The notes below the pieces were generated by a model. It was not told where the DNA came from. It was given only the letters and a program-made list of their open reading frames with translations, and made no database searches. Of a DNA stretch of 64,000 bases, positions 31,101 through 40,277 are shown piece by piece. This stretch comes from Rhineura floridana (taxonomy: Eukaryota > Chordata > Lepidosauria > Squamata > Rhineuridae). Every line of letters starts with the position of its first letter. Position 1 is the stretch's first letter. The position numbers and the translations under genes were made by a program. The stretch lies in contig NC_084484.1 of NCBI RefSeq assembly GCF_030035675.1, positions 184,363,434 to 184,427,433 on the forward strand, in the 5' to 3' direction.

Positions 31101-32739
31101 ATCTTGGAATTGTTGTTGATCACAAGCTGAATATGAGCCAACAGTGTGATGTGGCTGCAAAAAAGGCAAATGCTATATCAGGCTGCATTAACAGAAGTAT
31201 AGTTTCCAAATCATGTGAAGTATTAGTTCCCCTCTATTCAGCACTGGTTAGGCCTCATCTTGAGTGCTGTGTCCAGTTCTGGTCTCTGCACTTCAAGAAG
31301 GATGCAGACAAACTGGAACAGGTTCAAAAGAGGGCAACAAGGATGATCAGGGGACTGGAAACAACGCCCTATGAGGAGAGACTGAAGGAACTGGGCATAT
31401 TCAACCTGGAGAAGAGAAGACTGAGGGGAGATATGATAGCACTCTTCAAGAATTTGAAAGGTTGCCACACAGAGGAGGGCCGGGATCTCTTCTCAATGAT
31501 CCCAGAGTGCAGGACACAGAATAATGGGCTCAAGTTGCAAGAAGCCAGATTTCGACTGGACATCAGGAAAAGCTTCCTAACTGTTAGAGCCATACAACAA
31601 TGGAACTAATTACTACAGAGGTAGTGGGATCTCCGACACTGGAGGCATTCAAGAGGCAGCTGGACAGCCATCTGTCGGGAATGCTTTGATTTGGATTCCT
31701 GCATTGAGCAGGGGGTTGGACTTGATGGCCTTATAGGCCCCTTCCAACTCTACTATTCTATGATTCTATGAAAATATTTATATCATGACTATCAAATATG
31801 TTTATTTATATAACCTGTAAAGATATTTATAGTGCAATCCTATGTTTGTTTACTCAGAAGCAAGTCCCAATGTATTCAATGGGGCTTACTCAACCAGGGA
31901 AAACTGCAGCCTCAAGTGATAAGGAACTTGTTCTTTTAACAAGTCCTTTAAGTTGAGAGCTTATCCCAGTCTGCGTCTGTGTTGAAATTGCTTTTTAATA
32001 TGTTTTTAAATTTTTCTTTAAAAAAATGTTTTTAAAGCTTTTAAAAATGTTTTTAAAGATGTTTTGTTTTAATATATTTTAAAGTCTGTTTTTATGATTT
32101 TTAAAGTGTTTTTAGTGCTTTTGTTTGCTGCCCTGGGCTCCTACTGGGAGGAAGGGTGGGATATAAATAAAATAATAAAAATAAATAAATAAACTTCATT
32201 CATTTTTTTAAAAAATGAGTATTAGTTTCCTACATAATAAAAACTGTGATAAACCCTGCCTAATTTCTTTAAAAATAGGGTTGGAGGGAGAGAGATTTAC
32301 AACACAAACACAAGTCTGCACTTTACTCACAATCATGAAAGGGCGGGGTTGCAGCCAGAGCTTTGAAAAGTTACTTTAAACTACAACTCCCATCAGCCCC
32401 AGCCAGCATGGCCACTGGATTGGGCTGATGGGAGTTGTAGCTAGAGCATGATCTGTTTAAAAAAAAGTTGTGCAGGGGGGGTTTACGTTTTGGTGTATAT
32501 CTTGGGAATTAGACCACCTAGAAACTTTTTTTTTTTAAATTGAAGCGGAGAGTCCAGAGAGTAAGGGGTGGTAGCCAGAGAGCCGGAGCCCCCCCAAAAC
32601 CAGAGACTCCAGCCGAAAACACACACACCGGGGCACACACACACACAAATCATCGTCACTCACCTCCACAGCTCTTCGCCATTCTGCTGCAGCCTTCTCC
32701 GTTGTTGTCCTTGCCCTGGCTTTTTCCTCCAGCGTCCAT
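28185..32739 (-). CDS. hAT transposase-derived BED-finger protein, four exons, catalytic core missing
   Basis: The model is complement(join(28185..28575, 28906..29135, 29248..29579, 32664..32739)), 1,029 nt, 342 residues. The ATG at 32739 has A at -3 and G at +4. Donors are ggag|gtgagt, tgag|gtaagc and acaa|gtaaga. Acceptors are ttattacag, cttcctcag and ctttcttag. All phases agree and no stop interrupts. Residues 90-139 form a BED zinc finger with C111, C114, H134 and H139; the exon 2-3 junction separates the two histidines, which independently supports the splice. Exon 3 (137-213) jumps from the linker ending TTLERWG straight to LLLAACVHPRFKLD. Family proteins have some 250 further residues there, including most of the RNase H-like catalytic domain. 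Exon 4 carries the hAT C-terminal dimerisation domain (PSSAAVERLFS, residues 301-311, then TVKRHSL, FEHLVLLRHN). It should therefore bind DNA and dimerise but not cut. It is either a deletion derivative acting as a repressor or a domesticated gene; which one is not settled by sequence alone. Confidence 0.8.
29735..29925 (+). mobile_element. Sauria-type SINE, internally shortened, in the hAT first intron
   Basis: 'actagggttcaaatccccac', 'gaagctcactgagtgacctt', 'cagtcactgcctctcagcct' joins directly to 'catgaaaaccctattcatag', 'gtcaccataagttggaatca', skipping the 'gaggcaatgggaaa' block. A piece of another SINE tail ('ctcacagggttgttgtgaga') lies just before. Confidence 0.75.
30247..30345. repeat. 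Short interspersed repeat, 'agtaag' family
   Basis: 'ggctgcaattctaaacacac', 'ttaagccccatagaactcaa', 'gacttctaagtagatatag' match the family at 14806 and, inverted, 31830. Confidence 0.6.
30555..30775. mobile_element. MITE-like repeat, 'tttaaagcacat' ends
   Basis: 'ccacaccattcctttaaagc' and, inverted at the other side, 'gctttaaatgcgagttggat'. The middle arms 'aatcatgggaactgcagttt' and 'cacttcccagaattctttag' are also inverted. A foldback DNA element is likely. Confidence 0.6.
31011..31772 (+). mobile_element. CR1 LINE C-terminus and 3' end, in the hAT first intron
   Basis: A 200-codon open frame (31007-31609) reads [85 protein letters not shown] and stops there. The 3' end has gttggacttgatggcc and attctatgattctatg. 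A young, 5'-truncated copy. Confidence 0.92.
31830..31912. repeat. Short interspersed repeat, 'agtaag' family, inverted
   Basis: 'agtgcaatcctatgtttgtt', 'tactcagaagcaagtcccaa', 'tcaatggggcttactc' are the reverse arrangement of the copy at 30247. Confidence 0.55.
31915..32195 (+). mobile_element. L2 LINE 3' UTR
   Basis: 'ttaacaagtcctttaagttg', then tttttaaag-type words and 'tgctgccctgggctcctact', 'gggaggaagggtgggatata' with an AAATA-rich tail. Confidence 0.88.
32355..32461. mobile_element. 115-bp-type hAT MITE, right end lost
   Basis: 'cagagctttgaaaagttact', 'actacaactcccatcagccc' with inverted 'gggctgatgggagttgtag'. The distal TIR is replaced by unrelated sequence. Confidence 0.7.
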
Positions 32740-33190
32740 TTTTTCCTCTCAGAGTCAGACGCTAGCAGGCTCCCCCTGCCTATTCATCTCTTCCCTCGTG
32801 CCTCCTAACACAGATCACGAGGGAAGAGACAGTCTGTGCAGAGGTCCAATCAGTGTGAGGTACATGTCTTGTGTTAACCAATCACAGCCAGGAGCTGACT
32901 TCCCCTTGTTCCCGCCCCCAAGTAATGTCCAACCTAACGTGGAAACGTTAAAGTTGAAGCTGAAAAGTAGGGAAATTACTATTCGTTCCGTTACTTGCCA
33001 AATGTAATGGAATTACCCACTCATTTAAAATTGTAACGAATTAAAAGTAACTCGTTAAAAATAACGAGTTACTTCCAAGCTCTGGCTGAGAGCTAGTGAT
33101 TAACCCAAAATCACCCAGTGAGCTTCATGGGAGGGGAGTTGAACCCAGGTCTATTCAGTTCTACTCTGATGCTGTGACCACTATACCCCA

Positions 33191-34310
33191 CAAATACCCC
33201 TCCCCCCAGCTTCTGGAAAAGATGCAGATATCCATTGTTTGTTTATCAACAGCATCTCGAATGCAGAGGCACTATAATTAAAAATTAAATTATGATTTTA
33301 TGTATTGTTCTTCATTCATTTTCTGCAGCAATACAGAACTTGGGAGCTTGGAAATTAGTTTTTTTTTTAATAAAGGAATTCTTCCTGAAGGTCTGGCCCA
33401 TTTCTCGCTCTTTTTACAACCCATCCTTTGAAATTGCTAACATTCAGAGTTCACTATCAAAAGCGTGCACTCAGGATATAAAAAGGGGATCTGTGAGCAT
33501 CCTCCCTTTGCAACCCCAGACATTTAATGATGGATCATAAATCTCCACCCTCAGGGACTGAGGGGGAATCTCCTTTCTTTTGAGCAAGGGAAATGCAGCA
33601 ACTCTCCCTGAAAATAGATGCCAATTCCTCCCCCCCATTTCCTGTCCAAATATTCTTGTGCCATGAATTATTCAAGTGGCCTCTAACAGAATCTCAAGGG
33701 CTGGCCAGCTTGGGAGAGCTTGGCAAAATGCAGTTGTGACTGAGTCAAGTCAGTGAGTGTCGCATTCAAATCTCTCCAGATCACCCACACGCAGAGACAC
33801 GCTTCCTAGCCCCAACAACAATTAGGCCTCTTTGTCACCCCTAAGTGCTATATATTTAGCCGATCAATGCCACTTTGGGAAGGATGGCCCCTTGTCAGCC
33901 AGAGCTGGCAGATTTACATCCCTGATATACATCTCCTCTGTTAGTCCTCGACACAGCAGGCAGCCTCTTTTCAAATATATATTTGTGGCCATATCCGGGT
34001 GACCATGTGGACTAGGGTGGCCCTGTGTCCTATTTTAAATAAGGCGGTCCTCTGTTTTTGAAGATCTCGTATCTGAAGGGCTGTCTACTTTAAAGATCAA
34101 GAGCCATCAGAAGGGAGAGAAGGAGGGGTCTTTAAGGGTAGGGATGTCAGAGAATTCTGACAAAGCCAGAAACCTGAGTGGGGATTACCAGTGTTTGCTT
34201 ATTCACACACACACACCCATCCAGAACTAAAACCCATGCAGTGAATATGATGGGCATTTGCTGTTGTTGCTTTCAGCCCTCAAATGATAACTGAATTGCA
34301 TTTCCTTTGC
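33191..34310. other. Nothing firm recognised
   Basis: About 1.1 kb with no coding signature. It holds an (AC)n run at about 34204. It may be ordinary intergenic DNA. Confidence 0.45.
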
Positions 34311-34317
34311 GTTGAAA

Positions 34318-35046
34318 TGAATGGGGTGGGGTACCTTAACGTGGTGAGGGGGTTTGAGAGTGTTGAAGAAGCTGAGAGCAAAGCTGTCAGAAGTCTAGAC
34401 CAAGAGGCTAAACTCCTTGCAGGGGCACCCAAGGCGGAATGGTCAAAGCTGAGACGCCAAACTAAGATGCATTCAAACTTAGAGGAAGGCAATGGTAAAC
34501 CACCTCTGAATATCTCTTACCACGAAAACCCTATGAACAGAATATCCAAAATGCAACACGAATGCTGGAAGATGAGACCCCCAGGTCAGAAGGCACTCAA
34601 TGAGCTACTGGGAAAGAACAATGGGCAAGTACGAGTAGCGCTGTGACTAATGACGCAGCTGGGTCAAAGTCGAAAGGAAGCCCAGAGGCTGATGCGCACA
34701 GATGTGAAAGGAGAGTCCGGAGTTGTACAATGCACACAATAGGAATATGGAGTGTGAGAAGCATGAACCAGGGAAAGTTAGAAATTGTCAAGCAAGAAAT
34801 GGAGCGTATCAACATTAAACGGACACATAATCAGAAGACATGATTCACTAAAAAAGACCATAATGCTGGGAAAAACAGAAGGGAATAGAAAAAGAGGAAG
34901 GCCAAACAAGAGATGGATTGATTCCATCAAGGAAGCCACAGACCTGAACTTACAAGATCTGAACAGGGTGGTTCATGAGAGATGCTCTTGGAGGTCACTG
35001 ATTCATAGGGTTGCCATAAGTCATAATCGACTTGGAGGCACATAAC
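34318..35046 (+). mobile_element. RTE/BovB-type LINE with a large internal deletion
   Basis: The 5' part (34318-34817) carries the BovB 5' region and the start of its polymerase: IWSVRSMNQGKLEIVKQEM, the classic opening of BovB endonuclease. At about 34818 it jumps to the C-terminus RRHDSLKKTIMLGKTEG, RKRGRPNKRWIDSIKEATDL, followed by the 3' end 'gccataagtcataatcgact' and acataac. Endonuclease and reverse transcriptase are absent. This copy ties the tail fragments in the window to the RTE/BovB clade. Confidence 0.88.
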
Positions 35047-35055
35047 AAAAGTAAT

Positions 35056-35715
35056 GGCAATGTAATTTAGGTAATTAATTACGTACATGATGTGTGTTGT
35101 GTAATTTCATCACAATGGATAACGAGGCAAAGTTGTTTGGCCAGAAGATGAACTGCAGGGGAGTGGAAACGGTGCTGCATGTGACGAATACTGGGCCGAA
35201 TGGAAAGCGATGTACATCTCTAATCAACGCTTCACCGGGAGAGCAGACTGAGGAGGCACCCAGGCCATCTGTGCACAGCCTTGCTTCCCACTATAGTTAG
35301 ATATATTGGATTTCTATGTAAATGCGAGCAATGATTTCTACATTTGCAGCTATGCGTAGAAATTATAGCCCTTGCATTTTCATGCAAATGTGTGCCATCG
35401 TTTATATGTGTGCCACCCTAACCTGGGCACATGGAAAAGTAGGTGCAGGGTCTTCCACGCAGCCTGTGACAAGCCTGTCATGCACTGGTAGCAGGGCTGC
35501 CTCTAGGACTTGAAGGGGTGTGTGTGTGCGTTGTTGAGCATTGATACCCCTTGCGTTAAGTCACTCAAGTTTGCAGAGTGGAGGAGAAAAGGATATAGGG
35601 ATGTTCCTTCTCAATCCAGCATGGGTCCATCGCAGAAGCAGCCAATGAGTTTCCCCGTAGCTGGCCTGACTGTAAATGGTGGGGCTAGGGTTGTGTATGG
35701 AGAGCAGCCATGCAT
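35056..35715. other. Nothing recognised
   Basis: About 660 bp without readable gene or repeat ends. Confidence 0.45.
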
Positions 35716-35718
35716 TGG

Positions 35719-36105
35719 CCTTGGTTGTTGTTGTTGTCATGTGCCTTCAAGTTGACTAGGACCTATGGCGACCCTGTGAATCAGCAACCTCCAAGAGCAT
35801 CTGTCATGAACCACCCTGTTCAGATCTTGTAAGTTCAGGTCTGTGGCTTCCTTTCTGGAATCAATCCATCTCTTGTTGGGCCTTCCTCTTTTTCTGCTCC
35901 CTTCTGTTATTTATTTATTTATTTATTTATCTATATTTATTTATTATTTGATTTATATCCTGCCCTTCCTTCCAGCAGGAGCCCAGGGTGGCAAACAGAA
36001 ATGCTAAAACATTTTTCCCCATCATTACTGTCTTTTCTAGTGAATCATGTCTTCTCATTACGTGTCCAAAGTATGATAACCTCAGTTTCATCATTTTAGC
36101 TTCTA
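35719..36105 (-). mobile_element. RTE/BovB-type LINE 3' end, antisense, split by an L2 tail
   Basis: 'gttgttgttgtcatgtgcct', 'gaaccaccctgttcagatct', 'tctttttctgctcccttctg' then, after the insertion at 35907-36011, 'tcttttctagtgaatcatgt', 'tatgataacctcagtttcat'. Confidence 0.85.
35907..36011 (-). mobile_element. L2 LINE 3' end inserted into BovB
   Basis: (ATTT)n, then 'tatatcctgcccttccttcc', 'agcaggagcccagggtggca', 'aacagaaatgctaaaac'. The flanking BovB is continuous on either side. Confidence 0.85.
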
Positions 36106-36106
36106 G

Positions 36107-36222
36107 GGATTTGTTGTTGTTATGTGTCTTCAACTCCATCACGACTTATGGTGACCCTGTGAATCAGCGACCTCCAATAGCATCTGTCGTGAACCACCCC
36201 ATTCAGATCTTGTAAGTTCAGT
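36107..36222 (-). mobile_element. RTE/BovB-type LINE 3' stub, antisense (second copy)
   Basis: 'tgttgttgttatgtgtcttc', 'gacttatggtgaccctgtga', 'gtcgtgaaccaccccattca'. It directly abuts the previous BovB copy and is the 3' terminus again, so it is a separate insertion. Confidence 0.82.
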
Positions 36223-36225
36223 TCA

Positions 36226-36543
36226 TAGAATCATAGAATAGTAGAGTTGGAAGGGGTCTATAAGGCCATCAAGTCCAACCCCCTGCACAATGCAGGAATC
36301 CAAATCAAAGCATTCCTGACAGATGGCTGTCCAGCTGCCTCTTGAATGTCTCCAGTGTCGGAGAGCCCACCACCTCCCTCGGTCATTGGTTCCATTGTCG
36401 TATGGCTCCAACAGTTAGGAAGATTTTCCTGATGTTCAGTCGAAATCTGGCTTTCTGCAACTTCAGCCCATTACTTCTTGTCCTGCACTCTGGGACGATC
36501 AAGAAGAGATCCCGGCCCTCCTCTGTGTGACAACTTTTCATGT
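36226..36543 (-). mobile_element. CR1 LINE 3' end, antisense
   Basis: Starts 'catagaatcatagaatagta', with 'ccatcaagtccaaccccctg', 'gacagatggctgtccagctg', then coding remnant 'aggaagattttcctgatgtt', 'cagtcgaaatctggctttct'. Confidence 0.88.
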
Positions 36544-36544
36544 A

Positions 36545-36716
36545 GAATCATAGAACCATAGAATAGTAGAGTTGGAAGGAGCCTATAAAGCCATCAAGTC
36601 CAACCCCCTGCTCAATGCAGGAATCCAGATCAAAGCATTCCCGACAGATGGCTGTCTCTTGAAGGCCTCCAGTGTTGGAGAACCCACTACCTCTCTAGGT
36701 CATTGATTCTGTTAGT
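36545..36716 (-). mobile_element. CR1 LINE 3' end, antisense (second copy)
   Basis: Restarts at the CR1 terminus ('gaatcatagaaccatagaat', 'ccatcaagtccaaccccctg') immediately after the preceding copy, so it is a further CR1, ending at 'ctctctaggtcattgattct'. Confidence 0.85.
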
Positions 36717-36940
36717 GGTGCTGGCCCTGCTGCTGGAAAATAGATGGGTATGGTTAGCCATCATGGCTAGGTTCCACCTCCACTGTTGGAGATGGTATCC
36801 TTGGAACGGAAAGTGAGGTTCCTGAATTGCCCCAACGGGTGAGAGGGTGGTGAAGACATTGGCAGAAGTCCATTGGGCATGATAAAGCTTAGAAAAGACC
36901 TGAGTGTAATGTTATCCAACAGAAATCAGCAGCACATTAT
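36717..36940. other. Mostly unrecognised, with a possible CR1 UTR scrap
   Basis: 'agccatcatggctaggttcc' resembles antisense CR1 UTR; the rest is not recognised. Confidence 0.35.
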
Positions 36941-38790
36941 CATAGAATTATAGAATAGTAGAGTTGGAAGGGGCCTACAAAGCCATCAAGTCCAACGACC
37001 TGCTATGCCCCCCAATTTTGTATCATCTGCAGATTTGATAAGCATGCTTTGTATCTCCTCATCCAAGTCGTTAATAAAAATGTTAAAGAGCACTAGGCCC
37101 AGGACAGAGCCCTGTGGTACCCCACTCATTACTTCTGCCCAGTTTGAGAAGAAACCATTGATAAGCACTCTTTGAGTACAATTCTGGAGCCAACTGCGGA
37201 TCCATCTAATAGTTGTTCCATCTAGCCCACATTTAGCTAGCTTGCTAATCAGAATATCATGGGGCACTTTGTCAAAAGCTTTGCTGAAGTCGAGATATAT
37301 TATGTCCACAGCATTCCCACAGTCTACAAGGGAGGTTATCCGATCAAAACATGAGATAAGATTCGTTTGGCAGGATTTGTTCTTCATAAATCCATGTTGG
37401 CTCCTAGTAATCACTGCATTGTTTTCAAGGTGCTTACAGACTGACTGCTTTATAATCTGCTCCAGAATTTTTCCAGGGATTGATGTTAGGCTGACTGGTC
37501 TGTAGTTCCCCAGTTCCTCCTTCTTGCCCTTTTTGAAGGTAGGGACAACTTTAGCTCTCCTCCAGTCATCCAGCACTTCACCGGTCCTCCATGATTTTGC
37601 AAAGATAATAGAGAGCGGTTCTGAGAGTTCTTCAGCCAGTTACTTCAATACTCTAGGATGCAGTTTATTGGGCCCTGCTGATTTGAACTCATTCAAAGTG
37701 ATTAGGTATTCCTTGACCATTTGTCTATCAATCTCAAGGTCCATCCTGACCCTTCTACTTCATGTTTCCCGGGAGGGTCATAGACCCTTTTTTGGGAGAA
37801 GACTGAGCCAAAGTAGGAATTGAGCACTTCTGCATTTTCTTTGTCATCTGTTATCATTTTGCCATCCTCATTGAGTAGCTGTCCCACCATTTCTTTTCTC
37901 TGTCTTTTAATATGGACTTACCTGAAGAAAGCTTTTTTGTTGCTTTTAGCATCCCTTGCTAGCCTCAGCTCATTCTCAGCTTCAGCCTTCCTGACACCAT
38001 CCCGGCAATTCCGTGATACCTGCATGTACTCTTCCTTTGTGGCCTGGCCTTCTTTCCACTTTCTGTATGTGGCCTTTTTTGTTTTCAGGTCCTCTCTAAA
38101 CTTTTTGTGGAGCCACATTGGCTTCTTCTGCTGTTTTCCCCCTTTTTTCCTTGTTGGAATTGCTTGCCATTGCACTTTTAGAATTTCCTTTTTTAGAAAC
38201 TCCCACCCATCTTGGACTCCTTTTCTCATTAGGGTGGCTTGCCATGGAACTGTACTTACAGTTGTTCTGAGTTTATTAAAATCAGCTTTCCTGAAGTGCA
38301 GGGTGTGCATATGGCTACTCTCAGCTTTCGCTTCTGTTAAAATCAAGAAGCGCGGTCACTTTCCCCCAGAGTTCCCGTAACTGCCACTTCATCCACCAAA
38401 TCATCTCTATTGGTTAGAATCAAGTCCAGGATAGCTGATCCTCTGGTTGCTTCCTCCACTTTCTGTAGGAGAAAGTTATCTCCAACACAAGTTATAAATT
38501 TCTTGGAGGGGCCGTGTTTGGCAGAGTTTGTCTCCCAACAGATGTCGGAATAATTGAAGTCCCCCATTACTACTACATCATGCCTCCTCAAAATATTGGC
38601 AATTTGGTTTTCAAAAGTTACATTCTCATCTTCTCCTTGATTGGGTGGTCGGTAGTAGACTCCAAGCACCACATTCCTTTTATTACTTGCCCCATTAATT
38701 TTAATCCAGATGCTCTCGGTGGAGCCACCAAACTCATCTTCCTGTATTTCTGTGCAGGGATATATATTTTTAACATATAGTGCAACTCCA
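36941..38790 (-). mobile_element. CR1 LINE, long antisense copy with endonuclease and reverse-transcriptase parts
   Basis: On the minus strand, from 38790 down: the C-terminal half of the APE endonuclease ([39 protein letters not shown]), then a linker region (WLHKKFREDLKTKKATYRKW), then reverse transcriptase ([60 protein letters not shown]). The catalytic box reads SADDTKLGG instead of F/YADD. Frames break between about 37577 and 37702 and at about 37900 and 38345. Immediately after the ADD block (about 36996) the sequence jumps to the CR1 3' terminus (36941-36996), so the C-terminal domain and UTR, roughly 1 kb in family members, are deleted. Not active. Confidence 0.92.
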
Positions 38791-39177
38791 CATTATATAT
38801 GAATGAATCTTGGGGAAGGGAGAGATAAGGAAGAGAACATGCAAATAATGATTTTACTGAAATACAAAATAGAATATGCAACTCAGCAGTTGAACCTAGA
38901 CATAAACTTGCATCTCGTATTTTACAAACAATAGTTATGGGATTAAAAACTAATACTATATTTAACTGTTATGCCATTACAAGTGGAAAGGTGGCTGTTG
39001 CACTTGGTCCTGCTAGTGAGCTTCCAGCAGAGATCTTTGGTCTGATCCATCAGCCAGGCTCTTCTTAGGTTCTTATGAGTAGACACTGAGCCCCCGCTGG
39101 TGTGAGGTGCTGAAGCTGCGCATGGAAGCATGAACAGCATTCGAAATGATGAGCTGAACGCCACAACCAGCATCTTA
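38791..39177. other. Nothing recognised
   Basis: About 390 bp between the CR1 5' side and the hAT element. It forms the left flank of the composite hAT unit. Confidence 0.45.
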
Positions 39178-39185
39178 GTCTGAAT

Positions 39186-40277
39186 CAGAGCTTGGAAGAT
39201 TACTTTTAAAAAGTAATAAACTACAGTTACAGTTACATGGCCCAGAAAAGAAGTAATTACCGTTACAATTACAATAGCTCTGAAAGTAACTGATTGCTTA
39301 ACTTTTCCTCCAAAGTAATCACTACAATTACATTTCAGTTACTTTAAAAAACGCCTACAAGGTGCTGGCCTTGGCTACTGCACATCTAAGTAGCCTAAGA
39401 CAACATTAAAAATAAACAAACACATGCAGAGGTAGTAGAATAATTATTTTCATTCATAAGATAGCAATGGTGGTCTCTCTGCTGGAAAGGGTGGTGGGGA
39501 GGGAGGCTGAGGCCACTACTCAGATCGTTGCACGACAAACCAAGTGCAACCCCCCCTCAGCCAGCCAGCATAATCTCTCTCACTTAACCACCTCCCAGAC
39601 CCTGCCCTGCCACCAGCTAAGGGACACTCACTCAAGCAAACATTTTCCCCTGAGATGCAAAAAAGTTAAAATACTGCAAATGCAGCACAGTAACCAGAGA
39701 GGGTGGCGGAGGCCACTTTGTGTGCCAAGTGCAAACACAGTATTCACACACACACACAGACACACAGACACACAGACACACAGACACACACACACACATG
39801 TTGCCATCTTTCACCTCCACAGTTCTTTATCTCCATTCTGCTAATGCCTCCTTCTCCTCCTTTAGCCATGTTCTTCACCTCCGGATCCTTTTTCCCTCCA
39901 CTCCGTTCTTCACCACCACTACCCGTATTTTAAAATAATTGTTTTCTCCACTCCACCTCGTCTCACTCTCTGCCTCCTCCCTCGTCGCCTCCTACACATC
40001 CACAGAGCATGAGGAAAGAGCGACACTGCACAGAAGCCCAGTTTGAGGCACATGATTTTCATCCACAAATCAGAGGAGCAGAAGACTTCCCCTGCTCCCC
40101 CCCCCACAAGTAATGACCAAAAGTAATTCTGGAAACGTTACAATTACTCCACAAAAGTAGTGAAATTACTCCTAGTTCTATTACAATCAAAATGTAACGG
40201 AATTACCCACTCGTTCCTCAAAAAAGTAATGAATTACAAGTAATTCGTTACTTGTAACTAGTTATTTCCAAGCTCTG
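39186..40277. mobile_element. hAT non-autonomous element, 1.1 kb (left copy)
   Basis: The termini and subterminal agtaat/gttac words match the 5.3-kb hAT at 27816-33084 almost base for base ('gagcttggaagattactttt', 'aaggtgctggccttggctac'). The right half corresponds to the region around exon 1 of the larger element (tcacctccacagttc). Transposase exons 2-4 are absent. An (ACACAG)n run lies at about 39745-39798. Confidence 0.9.

Larger units (their letters stand above)
27816..33084 (-). mobile_element. hAT-superfamily DNA transposon with 8-bp target duplication
   Basis: The element is 5,269 bp. Its termini CAGAGCTTGGAAG / CTTCCAAGCTCTG are perfect 13-bp inverted repeats, flanked by a perfect 8-bp duplication gctgagag (27808-27815 and 33085-33092). 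The subterminal regions are packed with agtaat / gttac words, likely transposase-binding repeats. The coding strand is minus, with a four-exon transposase-derived gene (separate entry). The target was an antisense SINE whose halves lie at 27778-27815 and 33085-33190. The first intron holds about eight later repeats: SINE, two 'agtaag' repeats, a 'tttaaagcacat' repeat, CR1, L2 and a 115-bp-type MITE. Confidence 0.93.

Noticed and set aside
39186-40277. Ordinary hAT insertion with its own target duplication
   Set aside because: The 8 bp on its two sides (gtctgaat and ctcatgag) do not match. The left word matches the far right end at 57122 instead.
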